Below, in pieces: positions 12,956-19,330 of a DNA stretch of 19,330 nucleotides. How positions within the stretch are numbered: the first letter of the stretch is position 1; each line of letters opens with the position of its first letter. A program made the translations under genes and the position numbers. Source of the DNA: an uncultured Psychrobacillus sp. (GTDB taxonomy: Bacteria > Bacillota > Bacilli > Bacillales_A > Planococcaceae); the NCBI GenBank assembly GCA_934234185.1, contig CAKQHO010000057.1, positions 1 through 19,330 on the forward strand. Reading direction: 5' to 3'. The notes beneath the pieces are model-generated. The model was not told where the DNA came from. It worked only from the letters and a program-made list of their open reading frames with translations, and ran no database searches.

Positions 12956-13735
12956 GTGAAGGTAGCTTGTGTTCAAATGGATATTCGATTTGGTAACCCA
13001 GAAGAAAATTTTCTTCAGGTAGAAAAAAGAATTAGAGAAGCAGCCTCACTTGGAGGAGAAATCATTGTGCTCCCAGAAATGTGGAATACTGCGTATGCAT
13101 TAAACGAGTTAGATGAATTGGCGGACAAGGAAGGGCGTAAAACCAAGCAGCTTCTTACCAAGCTTGCGAAAGAACTGCATGTACATATTATAGGGGGATC
13201 TGTTTCTACTAAAAGAGGAGAATCTTACTACAATACAATGTATGTAGTAAACAAAGAAGGAGAGGTTATCTCTCAATATGATAAAGCGCACTTATTTAAT
13301 TTAATGAATGAGCATCTTTTCCTTGAAGCTGGAAATGAAAAGAACCTGTTTAGCATACAGGGTGCTCAGATGGCTGGTGTCATTTGCTATGATTTGCGCT
13401 TTCCGGAATGGTTCCGTACACATGCATTAGCAGGTGCCAAGGTAATTTTTGTTCCAGCCCAGTGGCCTTCTAAGCGTGTGGATCATTGGAGAACTCTGCT
13501 TCAGGCAAGAGCTATAGAAAATCAGTGCTATATAGTAGCGGTGAATAGAGTGGGGGAGGATCCGGATAATGAATACAATGGTCATTCGATGGTCGTATCT
13601 CCATGGGGAGAGGTGCTTTGGACAGCTATTGACACAGAAGAGATTGGAATCGTAGAGCTGGACATGTCCGTCATAGAGGATATCCGCAAGCGCATGTCTG
13701 TATTTCAGGATAGGAGAGAAGAGCTATATCAATAA
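12956..13735 (+). CDS. mtnU: Carbon-nitrogen hydrolase MtnU (omega-amidase type)
   Basis: Nitrilase-superfamily amidase of 259 residues, similar to B. subtilis MtnU (YkrU). It is expected to hydrolyse 2-oxoglutaramate, the by-product of glutamine transamination, to 2-oxoglutarate and ammonia. The Glu-Lys-Cys triad is visible: Glu41 (VLPEMW), Lys110 (QYDKAHLF) and Cys144 (GVICYDLRFPEW). FVPAQWP and QARAIENQCYIVAVNR are also family segments. The start GTG (12956-12958) has AAGGTGGGG about 6 nt upstream. It is divergent from mtnE and next to it, which favours the omega-amidase role: MtnE would release 2-oxoglutaramate and MtnU would remove it. Length is normal. It may be read with the thioesterase gene 63 nt downstream. 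Confidence 0.87.
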   Translation: MKVACVQMDIRFGNPEENFLQVEKRIREAASLGGEIIVLPEMWNTAYALNELDELADKEGRKTKQLLTKLAKELHVHIIGGSVSTKRGESYYNTMYVVNKEGEVISQYDKAHLFNLMNEHLFLEAGNEKNLFSIQGAQMAGVICYDLRFPEWFRTHALAGAKVIFVPAQWPSKRVDHWRTLLQARAIENQCYIVAVNRVGEDPDNEYNGHSMVVSPWGEVLWTAIDTEEIGIVELDMSVIEDIRKRMSVFQDRREELYQ

Positions 13736-13749
13736 GGTAGAAATCCTTG

Positions 13750-13778
13750 TTGACCAATCGGACCCTTTTTTGTATGGT
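13750..13778 (+). promoter_or_regulatory. Possible promoter of the thioesterase gene
   Basis: TTGACC (13750-13755) and TATGGT (13773-13778) are 17 nt apart. The predicted transcript would start only about 13 nt before the ATG, so this is tentative. Read-through from mtnU is an alternative. Confidence 0.3.
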
Positions 13779-13798
13779 TTTGTAAAGGGGGAATTATT

Positions 13799-14278
13799 AT
13801 GGGAGAAATAATAAAAGCTATTCAAGATGACTATGCAGATGATTTTGCTTGGTGCTATGGCTGCGGTCGTTTAAACAAAGAAGGGCATCATTTCCGTACA
13901 TATTGGAACGGGGAGAAAACTGAAACAGTGTATCAGCCGAAAAAGGAGCACACGGCAATACCGGGCTTTGTCTATGGTGGATTGATTGCATCCTTAGTAG
14001 ATTGTCATGGGACAGGCTCAGCAGCCCTAGCTCTGCATCGTAAAAATGGCTTTGAACCAGGAAGCGGGGAGCCAGCGCCACGATTTGTAACTGGGAGTCT
14101 ACATGTTGATTTCCTGAAGCCGACTCCACAGAACGTTGAGTTAAAAGCTATTGGAAAAGTAGAAGAAATTCATCCGAAGAAATGGAAAATAACAGTCGAA
14201 GTCTTTGCAGGAGACACGCATTGCGCAAATGGGGAAGTAGTAGCGGTTGTCATGCCAAAAACCTTTAAAGCTGAATAA
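13799..14278 (+). CDS. PaaI-type hotdog-fold thioesterase
   Basis: Likely acyl-CoA or other thioester hydrolase of the hotdog fold, 159 residues. The central helix segment GFVYGGLIASLVDCHG (56-71) corresponds to the HGG-x-x-x-x-x-x-D region of PaaI-type enzymes, with Asp68 as the expected catalytic or positioning acid. FVTGSLHVDFLKPTP (96-110) is the matching beta strand of the family. An N-terminal CYGCG (19-23) is a pair of cysteines often seen in this subgroup. The last strands give VVAVVMPKTF. The ATG has AAAGGGGG about 7 nt upstream. It lies 63 nt after mtnU and is followed by a terminator. The substrate cannot be told; a link to the keto-acid genes is only positional. Confidence 0.85.
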   Translation: MGEIIKAIQDDYADDFAWCYGCGRLNKEGHHFRTYWNGEKTETVYQPKKEHTAIPGFVYGGLIASLVDCHGTGSAALALHRKNGFEPGSGEPAPRFVTGSLHVDFLKPTPQNVELKAIGKVEEIHPKKWKITVEVFAGDTHCANGEVVAVVMPKTFKAE

Positions 14279-14284
14279 TCTCTT

Positions 14285-14316
14285 AAACACAGTGGCCTAT
14301 TTCACTGTGTTTTTTT
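14285..14316 (+). terminator. Rho-independent terminator of the thioesterase gene
   Basis: Perfect 10-bp stem AAACACAGTG (14285-14294) / CACTGTGTTT (14303-14312) with an 8-nt loop and a T-run to 14316, 6 nt past the stop codon. Confidence 0.93.
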
Positions 14317-14367
14317 ACGTTTTTACAACAATATTTAGGGAAAGGTAGTAAAAAAGGAGGAATCTCA

Positions 14368-15039
14368 ATGGATACTTTTTTATATTTATTTTACACCGCT
14401 GCTTATCTCTTGTTACTCCTTTGGGGACTAAAAGGAATTAATGCAGAGGATTTGAAAAAATCGAGCAGCTTCGTTTATCTCATTATCTTGGCCCTAATCT
14501 ATGATAATTTAATACTTGGTATTGGAAAATGGATTGGTGAAGGTGAAACGCTTGAGACGCTCAGCTATGCTAGATATTGGACACATGCTCTTCTTACTCC
14601 GTTGCTAACTTTGTACTCTGTTGGAGTGCTCAGGGAAGCTGGAATAGAATGGACACGAAGAAAATGGCTTAGTTTGATGGCAATCATCTATACAATCGGA
14701 CTTATTATACTGGAACTTACCACAGAAGTATTCGGTCTCACGTTAAAAGCAGAGGAAAAATTTGGAGTATTAAGCTATGTATCAACAGAGGAAGCAAGTG
14801 GTCCGCCAATCATGGTGTTATTAATTACCGTTGTTTTACTTGCTGCAGGAATTATACTTTGGATAAAAACAAAGTGGCCAGTATTTTTCATCGGTGCACT
14901 ATTAATGACAGTGGGAAGTGCGGTACCAATGGATTTTATCGAGAGCGGAGCCATTACTAATGCTTTTGAGCTAATATTATTATTCAGCCTCGTATGGACG
15001 AAAAGAAGGCTTATCCATAATCAGCTGCAAGTAAAATAA
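14368..15039 (+). CDS. Multi-pass membrane protein of unknown function
   Basis: An integral membrane protein of 223 residues with about seven hydrophobic segments (near 4-20, 34-53, 72-88, 101-117, 147-166, 170-187 and 196-210). Short loops carry WTRRKW (95-100) and a basic C-terminal tail KRRLIHNQLQVK, so the C-terminus is probably cytoplasmic. I do not recognise a transporter or enzyme signature. Polar residues in the membrane, such as Asp46 and Asn47 in IYDNLILG and His73 in RYWTHALLTP, might form a functional site. The ATG has a near-ideal AAAAAGGAGG 8 nt upstream, and strong terminators on both sides make it a single-gene unit. No promoter could be assigned with confidence in the 50 nt upstream. 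Confidence 0.82.
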   Translation: MDTFLYLFYTAAYLLLLLWGLKGINAEDLKKSSSFVYLIILALIYDNLILGIGKWIGEGETLETLSYARYWTHALLTPLLTLYSVGVLREAGIEWTRRKWLSLMAIIYTIGLIILELTTEVFGLTLKAEEKFGVLSYVSTEEASGPPIMVLLITVVLLAAGIILWIKTKWPVFFIGALLMTVGSAVPMDFIESGAITNAFELILLFSLVWTKRRLIHNQLQVK

Positions 15040-15044
15040 ACAAT

Positions 15045-15081
15045 AAAAGTATTCTTCTCGCGTATAAGAAGAATACTTTTT
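15045..15081. terminator. Rho-independent terminator, 14-bp stem
   Basis: Perfect 14-bp stem AAAAGTATTCTTCT (15045-15058) / AGAAGAATACTTTT (15067-15080) with an 8-nt loop, 5 nt after the membrane-protein stop. It has T-rich flanks on both strands and may also catch minus-strand read-through. Confidence 0.93.
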
Positions 15082-15147
15082 CATGTAGTATTGGTAAAAA
15101 TCTCCTCTTTATTAGAACATATCATTCCTCTATTTCCTTCAATCATT

Positions 15148-15180
15148 AAAAAACACCGCTGACTTAACAATCCAACGGTG
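15148..15180 (-). terminator. Rho-independent terminator of the MFS transporter
   Basis: On the minus strand CACCGTTG (15173-15180) pairs with CAGCGGTG (15154-15161). The 8-bp stem includes one G-U pair and is followed by six T (15148-15153). It lies 18 nt past the transporter stop codon. Confidence 0.8.
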
Positions 15181-15198
15181 CTTGTAGATATATGAAAT

Positions 15199-16479
15199 TT
15201 ATACCGCATCAACAGGAGCAGCTTGTTCTTCTTTAGTAGGCTCGGGAACTCTTGATAAAATGATAATACCTATTATGAAAAGAATTATTAAGCTAAAAAC
15301 TCCGTAAGAGGACTTCCCCGTTAGTTGGGCAGTTACACCGACTAGCAGTGGACCTAAGATGGAAGCAAATTTCCCAAAGATATTATAAAAACCAAAAAAC
15401 TCATTAGAATTTTCTTTAGGGATGAGCTTGCCGAAATAAGATCGACTTAATGCTTGAATGCCACCTTGAGAGGTTGCCACTAGCATAGCTAGTATCCAGA
15501 AATCTGTAATTGTTTCCAAAAACATAGCATAGCTACAAACAATCATATAAACAATAATTCCTACATATAACATCTTTTTCTCCGAAAAACGGTTTGCTAG
15601 CCTACCGTATAGAATCGCAAAAGGAGCAGCAACTACTTGTGTGACAAATAAAACTATCAATAATGAATTAGTATTTAGACCAACATCTGATCCGTAAGCG
15701 GTAGACATATTAATAATGGTACCGACACCGTCAATATAAAAGAAGTATGCTAATAAAAACAGGAATAAGGTTCGGTATTGTCTAATTTCTCTAAATGTCT
15801 TTCCAAGTCTTCTAAAGCTTTGAGCTATAGGATTCTTTTCTCGTTCAATATAATGTACTTGCTTCACATTTCTCAGCAGTGGGATAGAGAATATTAGCCA
15901 CCATACGGCAGTAATAAGGAATGCTATTCTACTGGCAATTAAAGATGAAATCGGCAAAACATCATTTTGTGCAAGCAATATGATGACGATGCTAATGAGG
16001 AAGGGAATTGTACTCCCAATATAGCCAAGGGCATATCCTCGTGATGATACTCGCGCCATTCTATCATTGCTAGTGACATCTACTATAAATCCATCATAAA
16101 AAACATTCGCTCCAGTGGCTCCCAGCGCTGCAAATGTATAGCAAACTAGCAGCAGTAGCCAATTATCATAGGGAATAAAAGCAAGCATCCCTGTAGCACC
16201 AACACCCATTATAAAAAAGAAAAGAAAGAATTTCTTTTTAAGCCCGCGGTAATCTGCTATTGTGCCTAGAATTGGACCAAGCAAGGCAAGTATAAAGGTA
16301 AAAATAGCGATGGTGTATCCTAGATATGCCGTAGAATCTGCAGGTGCAATACCAGCATCTGTCGCAGAATTTTTATAAAATATCGGAAACACGGCAGTAG
16401 TAATAATAATCGAATATGCCGAGCTCCCCCAATCATATATAGCCCAGCTTTTTTCGTTTTTAGATAATTTAAATTTCAT
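15199..16479 (-). CDS. MFS transporter, UMF1/Atg22-like family
   Basis: Twelve-helix secondary transporter of 426 residues in the plasma membrane, most similar in style to the UMF1/Atg22-related major facilitator branch. Supporting segments are AIYDWGSSAYSIIITTAVFPIFY at the first helix (13-35), the MFS loop 2-3 motif as GTIADYRGLKKK (72-83), NVFYDGFIVDV in helix 4-5, and in the C-terminal half QGGIQALSRSYFGKLIP followed by EFFGFYNIFGKFASILGP. The extra aromatic and acidic residues of the first helix (YDWG) are diagnostic. The substrate is not known; yeast Atg22 exports amino acids from the vacuole, but that cannot be carried over. ATG (16477-16479) follows GAGAGGGGG. The gene ends at its own terminator and is preceded by another minus-strand gene 93 nt upstream. 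Confidence 0.9.
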   Translation of the reverse strand: MKFKLSKNEKSWAIYDWGSSAYSIIITTAVFPIFYKNSATDAGIAPADSTAYLGYTIAIFTFILALLGPILGTIADYRGLKKKFFLFFFIMGVGATGMLAFIPYDNWLLLLVCYTFAALGATGANVFYDGFIVDVTSNDRMARVSSRGYALGYIGSTIPFLISIVIILLAQNDVLPISSLIASRIAFLITAVWWLIFSIPLLRNVKQVHYIEREKNPIAQSFRRLGKTFREIRQYRTLFLFLLAYFFYIDGVGTIINMSTAYGSDVGLNTNSLLIVLFVTQVVAAPFAILYGRLANRFSEKKMLYVGIIVYMIVCSYAMFLETITDFWILAMLVATSQGGIQALSRSYFGKLIPKENSNEFFGFYNIFGKFASILGPLLVGVTAQLTGKSSYGVFSLIILFIIGIIILSRVPEPTKEEQAAPVDAV

Positions 16480-16505
16480 TAATTTCCCCCTCTCTCCTTA
16501 AAGAT

Positions 16506-16511
16506 ATTGTA
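16506..16511 (-). promoter_or_regulatory. Possible -10 element of the MFS transporter gene
   Basis: On the minus strand TACAAT preceded directly by TG lies 26 nt upstream of the transporter ATG. The best -35 (TTAACA) is 19 nt away, so the call is weak. Confidence 0.25.
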
Positions 16512-16572
16512 CATGATTTAATTTGAAATATGTTAAAAATTCTCAAAATTTACGTATAAAATAAGAGGTAGA

Positions 16573-16845
16573 TTACTGACGATTGGCTTGTTCGAAAACA
16601 ATGAAAGCGAGGTCATCATTTCCAAATAACTGTAGGACATGCAACAAAGTTTCTACTGTAATATGTAAGTCATTTTTCTCTGTCTCTTTAAAGATTTGCT
16701 CCATTTCTAAATTTTTCGGCTGACTAGGATAGGCTAATTCATACAGCGCAAAAGGATCCTTATCATTATTCACACACCATTGGACAAATAGCTGAACCAT
16801 CATATGTTCATCTGATCTGTATCTTTCAATTATTTCTTTATCCAA
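16573..16845 (-). CDS. Small conserved-looking protein of unknown function
   Basis: I do not recognise the family. From the chosen start it is a 90-residue soluble, acidic, mostly helical protein (MDKEIIERYRSDEHMM, then MVQLFVQWCVNNDKDPFALYELAYP, then a C-terminal helix with ETLLHVLQLFGNDDLAFIVFEQANRQ). The longest frame opens at ATG 16884 but has no ribosome binding site. A near-ideal AAGGAGG (16855-16861) sits 9 nt upstream of TTG 16843-16845, so that codon is the start and the 13 residues before it are not translated. The TTG lies inside the inverted repeat at 16838-16854. It is upstream of the transporter on the same strand and might share its transcript. Confidence 0.75.
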   Translation of the reverse strand: MDKEIIERYRSDEHMMVQLFVQWCVNNDKDPFALYELAYPSQPKNLEMEQIFKETEKNDLHITVETLLHVLQLFGNDDLAFIVFEQANRQ

Positions 16846-16854
16846 ACTGGATAA
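16838..16854. repeat. Inverted repeat covering the TTG start of the small gene
   Basis: TTATCCA (16838-16844) and TGGATAA (16848-16854) are perfect inverted copies with a 3-nt centre. In the mRNA the start codon would lie across the loop and stem of a small hairpin, with the Shine-Dalgarno directly next to it. It could act as a protein operator or as a translation-level hairpin. Confidence 0.55.
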
Positions 16855-16884
16855 CCTCCTTGAAAAATTTGTTATGCTAACCAT

Positions 16885-17160
16885 CTTACTTCAAAACTAC
16901 CTGATTGTCTGTTTCCCTGAGATTAGTTAAGAGAAACAACTTACAACCGAGAATTTAACTCAGCGCTATAATCCGGAATGAAAGGGGAGGTATTACCTTT
17001 TTACTTTCAAATTATTTAACTCAGAAAGTCTCCATTTTTGGTTCCCAATAATTTTCCGTTTCGTAGCCAAACCTTCTAATAGTTTAACTAATAAACTACC
17101 GGCACTTTCCTCCTCAAAAAAGTAGAGAAGAATCTTAAAATATTTCCTGTTTATAAAAAT
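16885..17160. other. Gap between pepF and the small gene; one unexplained open frame
   Basis: I see no complete gene here. On the minus strand a frame is open from a TTG at 17164-17166 to a TAA at 16993-16995 (57 codons, with LLVKLLEGLATKRKIIGNQK in the middle). The composition is protein-like, but the TTG lies in the T-run of the pepF terminator and has no ribosome binding site. It may be the end of a decayed gene, or chance. Confidence 0.4.
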
Positions 17161-17164
17161 CGTC

Positions 17165-17200
17165 AAAAAAAGCTATAGGCAAGTAAGTTCGCCTATAGCT
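17165..17200 (-). terminator. Rho-independent terminator of pepF
   Basis: Perfect 10-bp stem AGCTATAGGC (17171-17180) / GCCTATAGCT (17191-17200) with a 10-nt loop. On the minus strand it is followed by a run of T (17165-17170), 14 nt after the pepF stop. Confidence 0.95.
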
Positions 17201-17214
17201 CATTATCTATATAG

Positions 17215-19032
17215 TTACTTATTTTCTATTTCCTCTGTTAGTGCTTCCAACTCATCTATTAAGGAACCGATATAAGCAATTGTATCCTTTAATGGAGCAT
17301 CCGTCGAAACATCTACTCCTGCCATTTCCGCAAGCTCAACAGGAGATTTTGTTCCACCTGCTTTTAACACTTCCTTCCACTGATCAACCGCTACCTGACC
17401 TTCTTCAAGGACACGTTTTGCTACCTGTGTAGAAATAGTTAATCCTGCGCTATATGTGTATGGGTAAAGACCCATGTAGTAATGCGGCTGGCGCATCCAG
17501 GTAAGCTCTGCACCTTCTGTAATTTCTACTGCATCTCCCCAGAATTCTTCAAGTACAGTGCGCTTATATTCATTTAAAATTTGAGCATTCACATTTAAGC
17601 CTTGGTCCACTCGCTCATATACCTTCCGTTGATATGCTGCCTCAAGTAAGTGAGTCACAAAGTTATGATAGTAGGTTTTTGAGACAATAGAGGAGATTAC
17701 CCACCGTTTAAATCTTGGGTCCTCTGAATTTTGTAAAAGATAATTTGTTAATAATAGCTCATTCATCGTCGATGGTGCCTCGATGAAGTATAACGAAGGA
17801 CGGGCATTAAAGATATTCTGCTTTTGGTTGGAATAATAGAAATGCCCAGCATGACCTAACTCATGTGCCAATGTGAATACCTCGTTCATTCGAGTGGACC
17901 ATGAAAGAAGGATATAAGGGTGGCTTCCATATGGACTCATGCAAAACGCACCAGTAGCTTTCCCTTCATTTTGTGCAAAGTCAATCCAGCGCTCTGCATA
18001 CGAGCGATTTACCATTTCCAAATAGTCCTCGCCCATCACACTTAGAGAGTCAACAATATATTTCTTTGATTCTTCAATTGTAATAGTAGGCTCGTAGGTT
18101 GGGTCGATAGCAATTTTTAAATCAGCAAACGTCATCTTATCTAACCCATGTACTTTTTGAAGTAGTTTTGCATAACGCTGCATGTGTGGTGCAAGCTCTT
18201 TGGTAATTAAATCTATTTGTCGGTTATAAAGGGTACGATCCACCTCTTGATTAAAGAGAAGATAATCTATTACGGAGTTAAAGCCTCTCAAATCTGCTGT
18301 AGTCTTTTCTTGCTGTATATGTATATCATAACTTTTAGCAGTTGTATGCTGATACTCCATCAGCTTAGCTGAGAATGCCTCAAATGCAGCTCTTCTAATA
18401 TTCTCATCTGTCTCTAACTCCCAGTCATTTTCAAAAAGCACATAGCTAAGCGGATATGCTTTTCCATTCACTTCAAAATCACCAAAGTTAATATCTAACA
18501 GCTTGGTTGTCTCATATAAATCATAAGGTCCGTCGAATGTGGAGGAGTAGGCAGCTAGTGCTTTCTCAGCTTCTGGATGCAATAGATATTTCTTTTTATC
18601 TAGCAGCTTATCTAAATAGTTTTGGTACTCTGGTGCAAGCTCCATTGCTTCTTTAAGCGTGTCATCTGCTAGCTCAACTAGCTCGCTAGCTAAAAATGAT
18701 GTTTGACTAGAAACCTTTGCTTCTAAGGAGCCAATTTGTCCGGCGCGCATTTGTGAGTCAGTATTAGATTGGTCGACAGTGATTGCTAAACGTGCATATG
18801 AACTAATTAGCACAAATTTCCCATAAAGCTCCTTATAAGAATCCAAAGCACTTATAACGGAATTTGCATCCTTAAGATTTCCTTTATAAATTGCTTCAAA
18901 TTCTGGAACTAGCTTTTCTACCTCTGCCGTAGCTCTTTTAAAATCTTCCTCTGTCTTAAATAAATCTTCTAGATTCCATGTCTCCTCTAGTTTAACTTCT
19001 GATCTTTTTAGCATACCTTTCACTTGTACCAT
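17215..19032 (-). CDS. pepF: Oligoendopeptidase F (M3 family metallopeptidase)
   Basis: Cytosolic zinc oligopeptidase that cuts medium-length peptides, of the M3B PepF branch; 605 residues from the chosen start, normal for Bacillus. The zinc site is plain: HELGH with His390, Glu391 (catalytic base) and His394, and the third ligand Glu418 in FIEAPSTMNELLL. The N-terminal half is helical, with the family segments WNLEDLF near 19-25 and ATGAFCMSPYGSHPYILLSW (359-378) just before the metal site. GLYPYTYSAGL in the C-terminal part matches the substrate-binding tyrosine region. The frame opens at ATG 19038, but AAGGAG is only 2 nt before it. The ATG at 19030-19032 has an 8-nt spacing and is preferred. 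The gene has its own terminator and a probable promoter upstream. Confidence 0.94.
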   Translation of the reverse strand: MVQVKGMLKRSEVKLEETWNLEDLFKTEEDFKRATAEVEKLVPEFEAIYKGNLKDANSVISALDSYKELYGKFVLISSYARLAITVDQSNTDSQMRAGQIGSLEAKVSSQTSFLASELVELADDTLKEAMELAPEYQNYLDKLLDKKKYLLHPEAEKALAAYSSTFDGPYDLYETTKLLDINFGDFEVNGKAYPLSYVLFENDWELETDENIRRAAFEAFSAKLMEYQHTTAKSYDIHIQQEKTTADLRGFNSVIDYLLFNQEVDRTLYNRQIDLITKELAPHMQRYAKLLQKVHGLDKMTFADLKIAIDPTYEPTITIEESKKYIVDSLSVMGEDYLEMVNRSYAERWIDFAQNEGKATGAFCMSPYGSHPYILLSWSTRMNEVFTLAHELGHAGHFYYSNQKQNIFNARPSLYFIEAPSTMNELLLTNYLLQNSEDPRFKRWVISSIVSKTYYHNFVTHLLEAAYQRKVYERVDQGLNVNAQILNEYKRTVLEEFWGDAVEITEGAELTWMRQPHYYMGLYPYTYSAGLTISTQVAKRVLEEGQVAVDQWKEVLKAGGTKSPVELAEMAGVDVSTDAPLKDTIAYIGSLIDELEALTEEIENK

Positions 19033-19073
19033 TCTCATCTCTCCTTGTTATTACGGATAACGAACTAATTTAA

Positions 19074-19102
19074 AGTATAACGAAATGAAAAGAAAAAGTA
19101 AT
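19074..19102 (-). promoter_or_regulatory. Possible sigma-A promoter of pepF
   Basis: On the minus strand TATACT (19074-19079) lies about 42 nt upstream of the pepF start. TTACTT (19096-19101) at 16 nt is a weak -35. Confidence 0.4.
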
Positions 19103-19221
19103 TATTTTTCTCACTTTTCAATAAACTATTTTAAACCTATTTTTTATCAAATGAAATAGTTGATAGAATATTCGGACGAAAAGTTAATAAAGTCTCTATT
19201 ACTACTTCGATATTAATAGGT

Positions 19222-19250
19222 TTGATTTATAGAAATAATACAAGTATTTA
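19222..19250 (+). promoter_or_regulatory. Possible promoter of the right-edge gene
   Basis: TTGATT (19222-19227) and TATTTA (19245-19250) are 17 nt apart, about 23 nt before the ATG. A second A+T hexamer (TATATT, 19249-19254) overlaps, so the -10 is not certain. Confidence 0.35.
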
Positions 19251-19272
19251 TATTAAAAACGGGGGTTATAAC

Positions 19273-19330
19273 ATGAAAAAGTCCAAGTTTGCTTCCATTC
19301 TGTTAGCATCATCCTTGATGCTAGGAATAG
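19273..19330 (+). CDS. N-terminal fragment of an exported protein, cut by the window edge
   Basis: Nineteen codons and one further base are present. The ATG at 19273-19275 follows ACGGGGGTT at 7-8 nt. The residues MKKSKFASILLASSLMLGI are a typical Sec signal: a basic start, then a hydrophobic core. A lipobox may follow, but it is outside the window. Solute-binding lipoproteins such as OppA often begin like this, but the fragment is too short to assign. A promoter-like sequence lies upstream, and the gene is divergent from pepF. Confidence 0.75.
   Translation, partial: MKKSKFASILLASSLMLGI

Noticed and set aside
13109..14129. Minus-strand open frames across mtnU and the thioesterase gene
   Set aside because: They are antisense to well-supported genes and have no ribosome binding site.

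Overview
The window looks like chromosomal DNA of an endospore-forming, low-GC Firmicute of the order Bacillales. The signs are a CotF-type spore coat protein, a manganese catalase preceded by a good match to a mother-cell sigma-K promoter, a YpsA homologue, a Bacillus-type MtnE/MtnU pair, PepF, strong AGGAGG ribosome binding sites and many TTG starts. The style suggests the Psychrobacillus/Sporosarcina/Lysinibacillus side of the Bacillales, but that is an impression and not a demonstrated placement. I see no rRNA, tRNA, CRISPR array, transposase, integrase or phage gene.

Layout. Positions 1-405 hold no convincing gene. Positions 406-3508 form a sporulation-flavoured block. A CotF-family coat protein, an unrecognised protein and ypsA lie on the minus strand. 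The last two overlap by 8 nt and end at a strong terminator. Divergent from ypsA is a plus-strand pair of a DUF2642 protein and a manganese catalase with all five metal ligands. Positions 3707-8881 (minus) are a two-gene unit: a 128-residue protein, then a giant 1593-residue DUF4132 protein. The small protein ends in a segment that resembles the C-terminus of MoaD/ThiS beta-grasp proteins, which makes this pair the most interesting possible new system here. Positions 9196-10160 (plus) hold an anchored membrane protein and a small lipoprotein, neither recognised.

Positions 10248-13735 look like a metabolic module. An MtnE-type aminotransferase and an FMN-dependent 2-hydroxy-acid oxidase are 9-15 nt apart on the minus strand, and the omega-amidase MtnU diverges from them. 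Together they could oxidise a 2-hydroxy acid to a 2-keto acid, transaminate it with glutamine, and hydrolyse the 2-oxoglutaramate by-product. The 386-nt divergent region has promoters, a perfect hairpin and four CAAGTA repeats about 21 nt apart, and I find no S-box (SAM) riboswitch.

Positions 13799-15039 (plus) hold a hotdog-fold thioesterase and a multi-pass membrane protein, each with its own terminator. Positions 15199-19032 (minus) hold a UMF1/Atg22-like MFS transporter, a small hypothetical protein whose TTG start lies in an inverted repeat, and oligoendopeptidase F. At the right edge a plus-strand gene with an N-terminal signal peptide begins and is cut off.

Several starts were moved from the longest open frame to a TTG, GTG or internal ATG that has a properly spaced ribosome binding site. 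These are stated in each entry.
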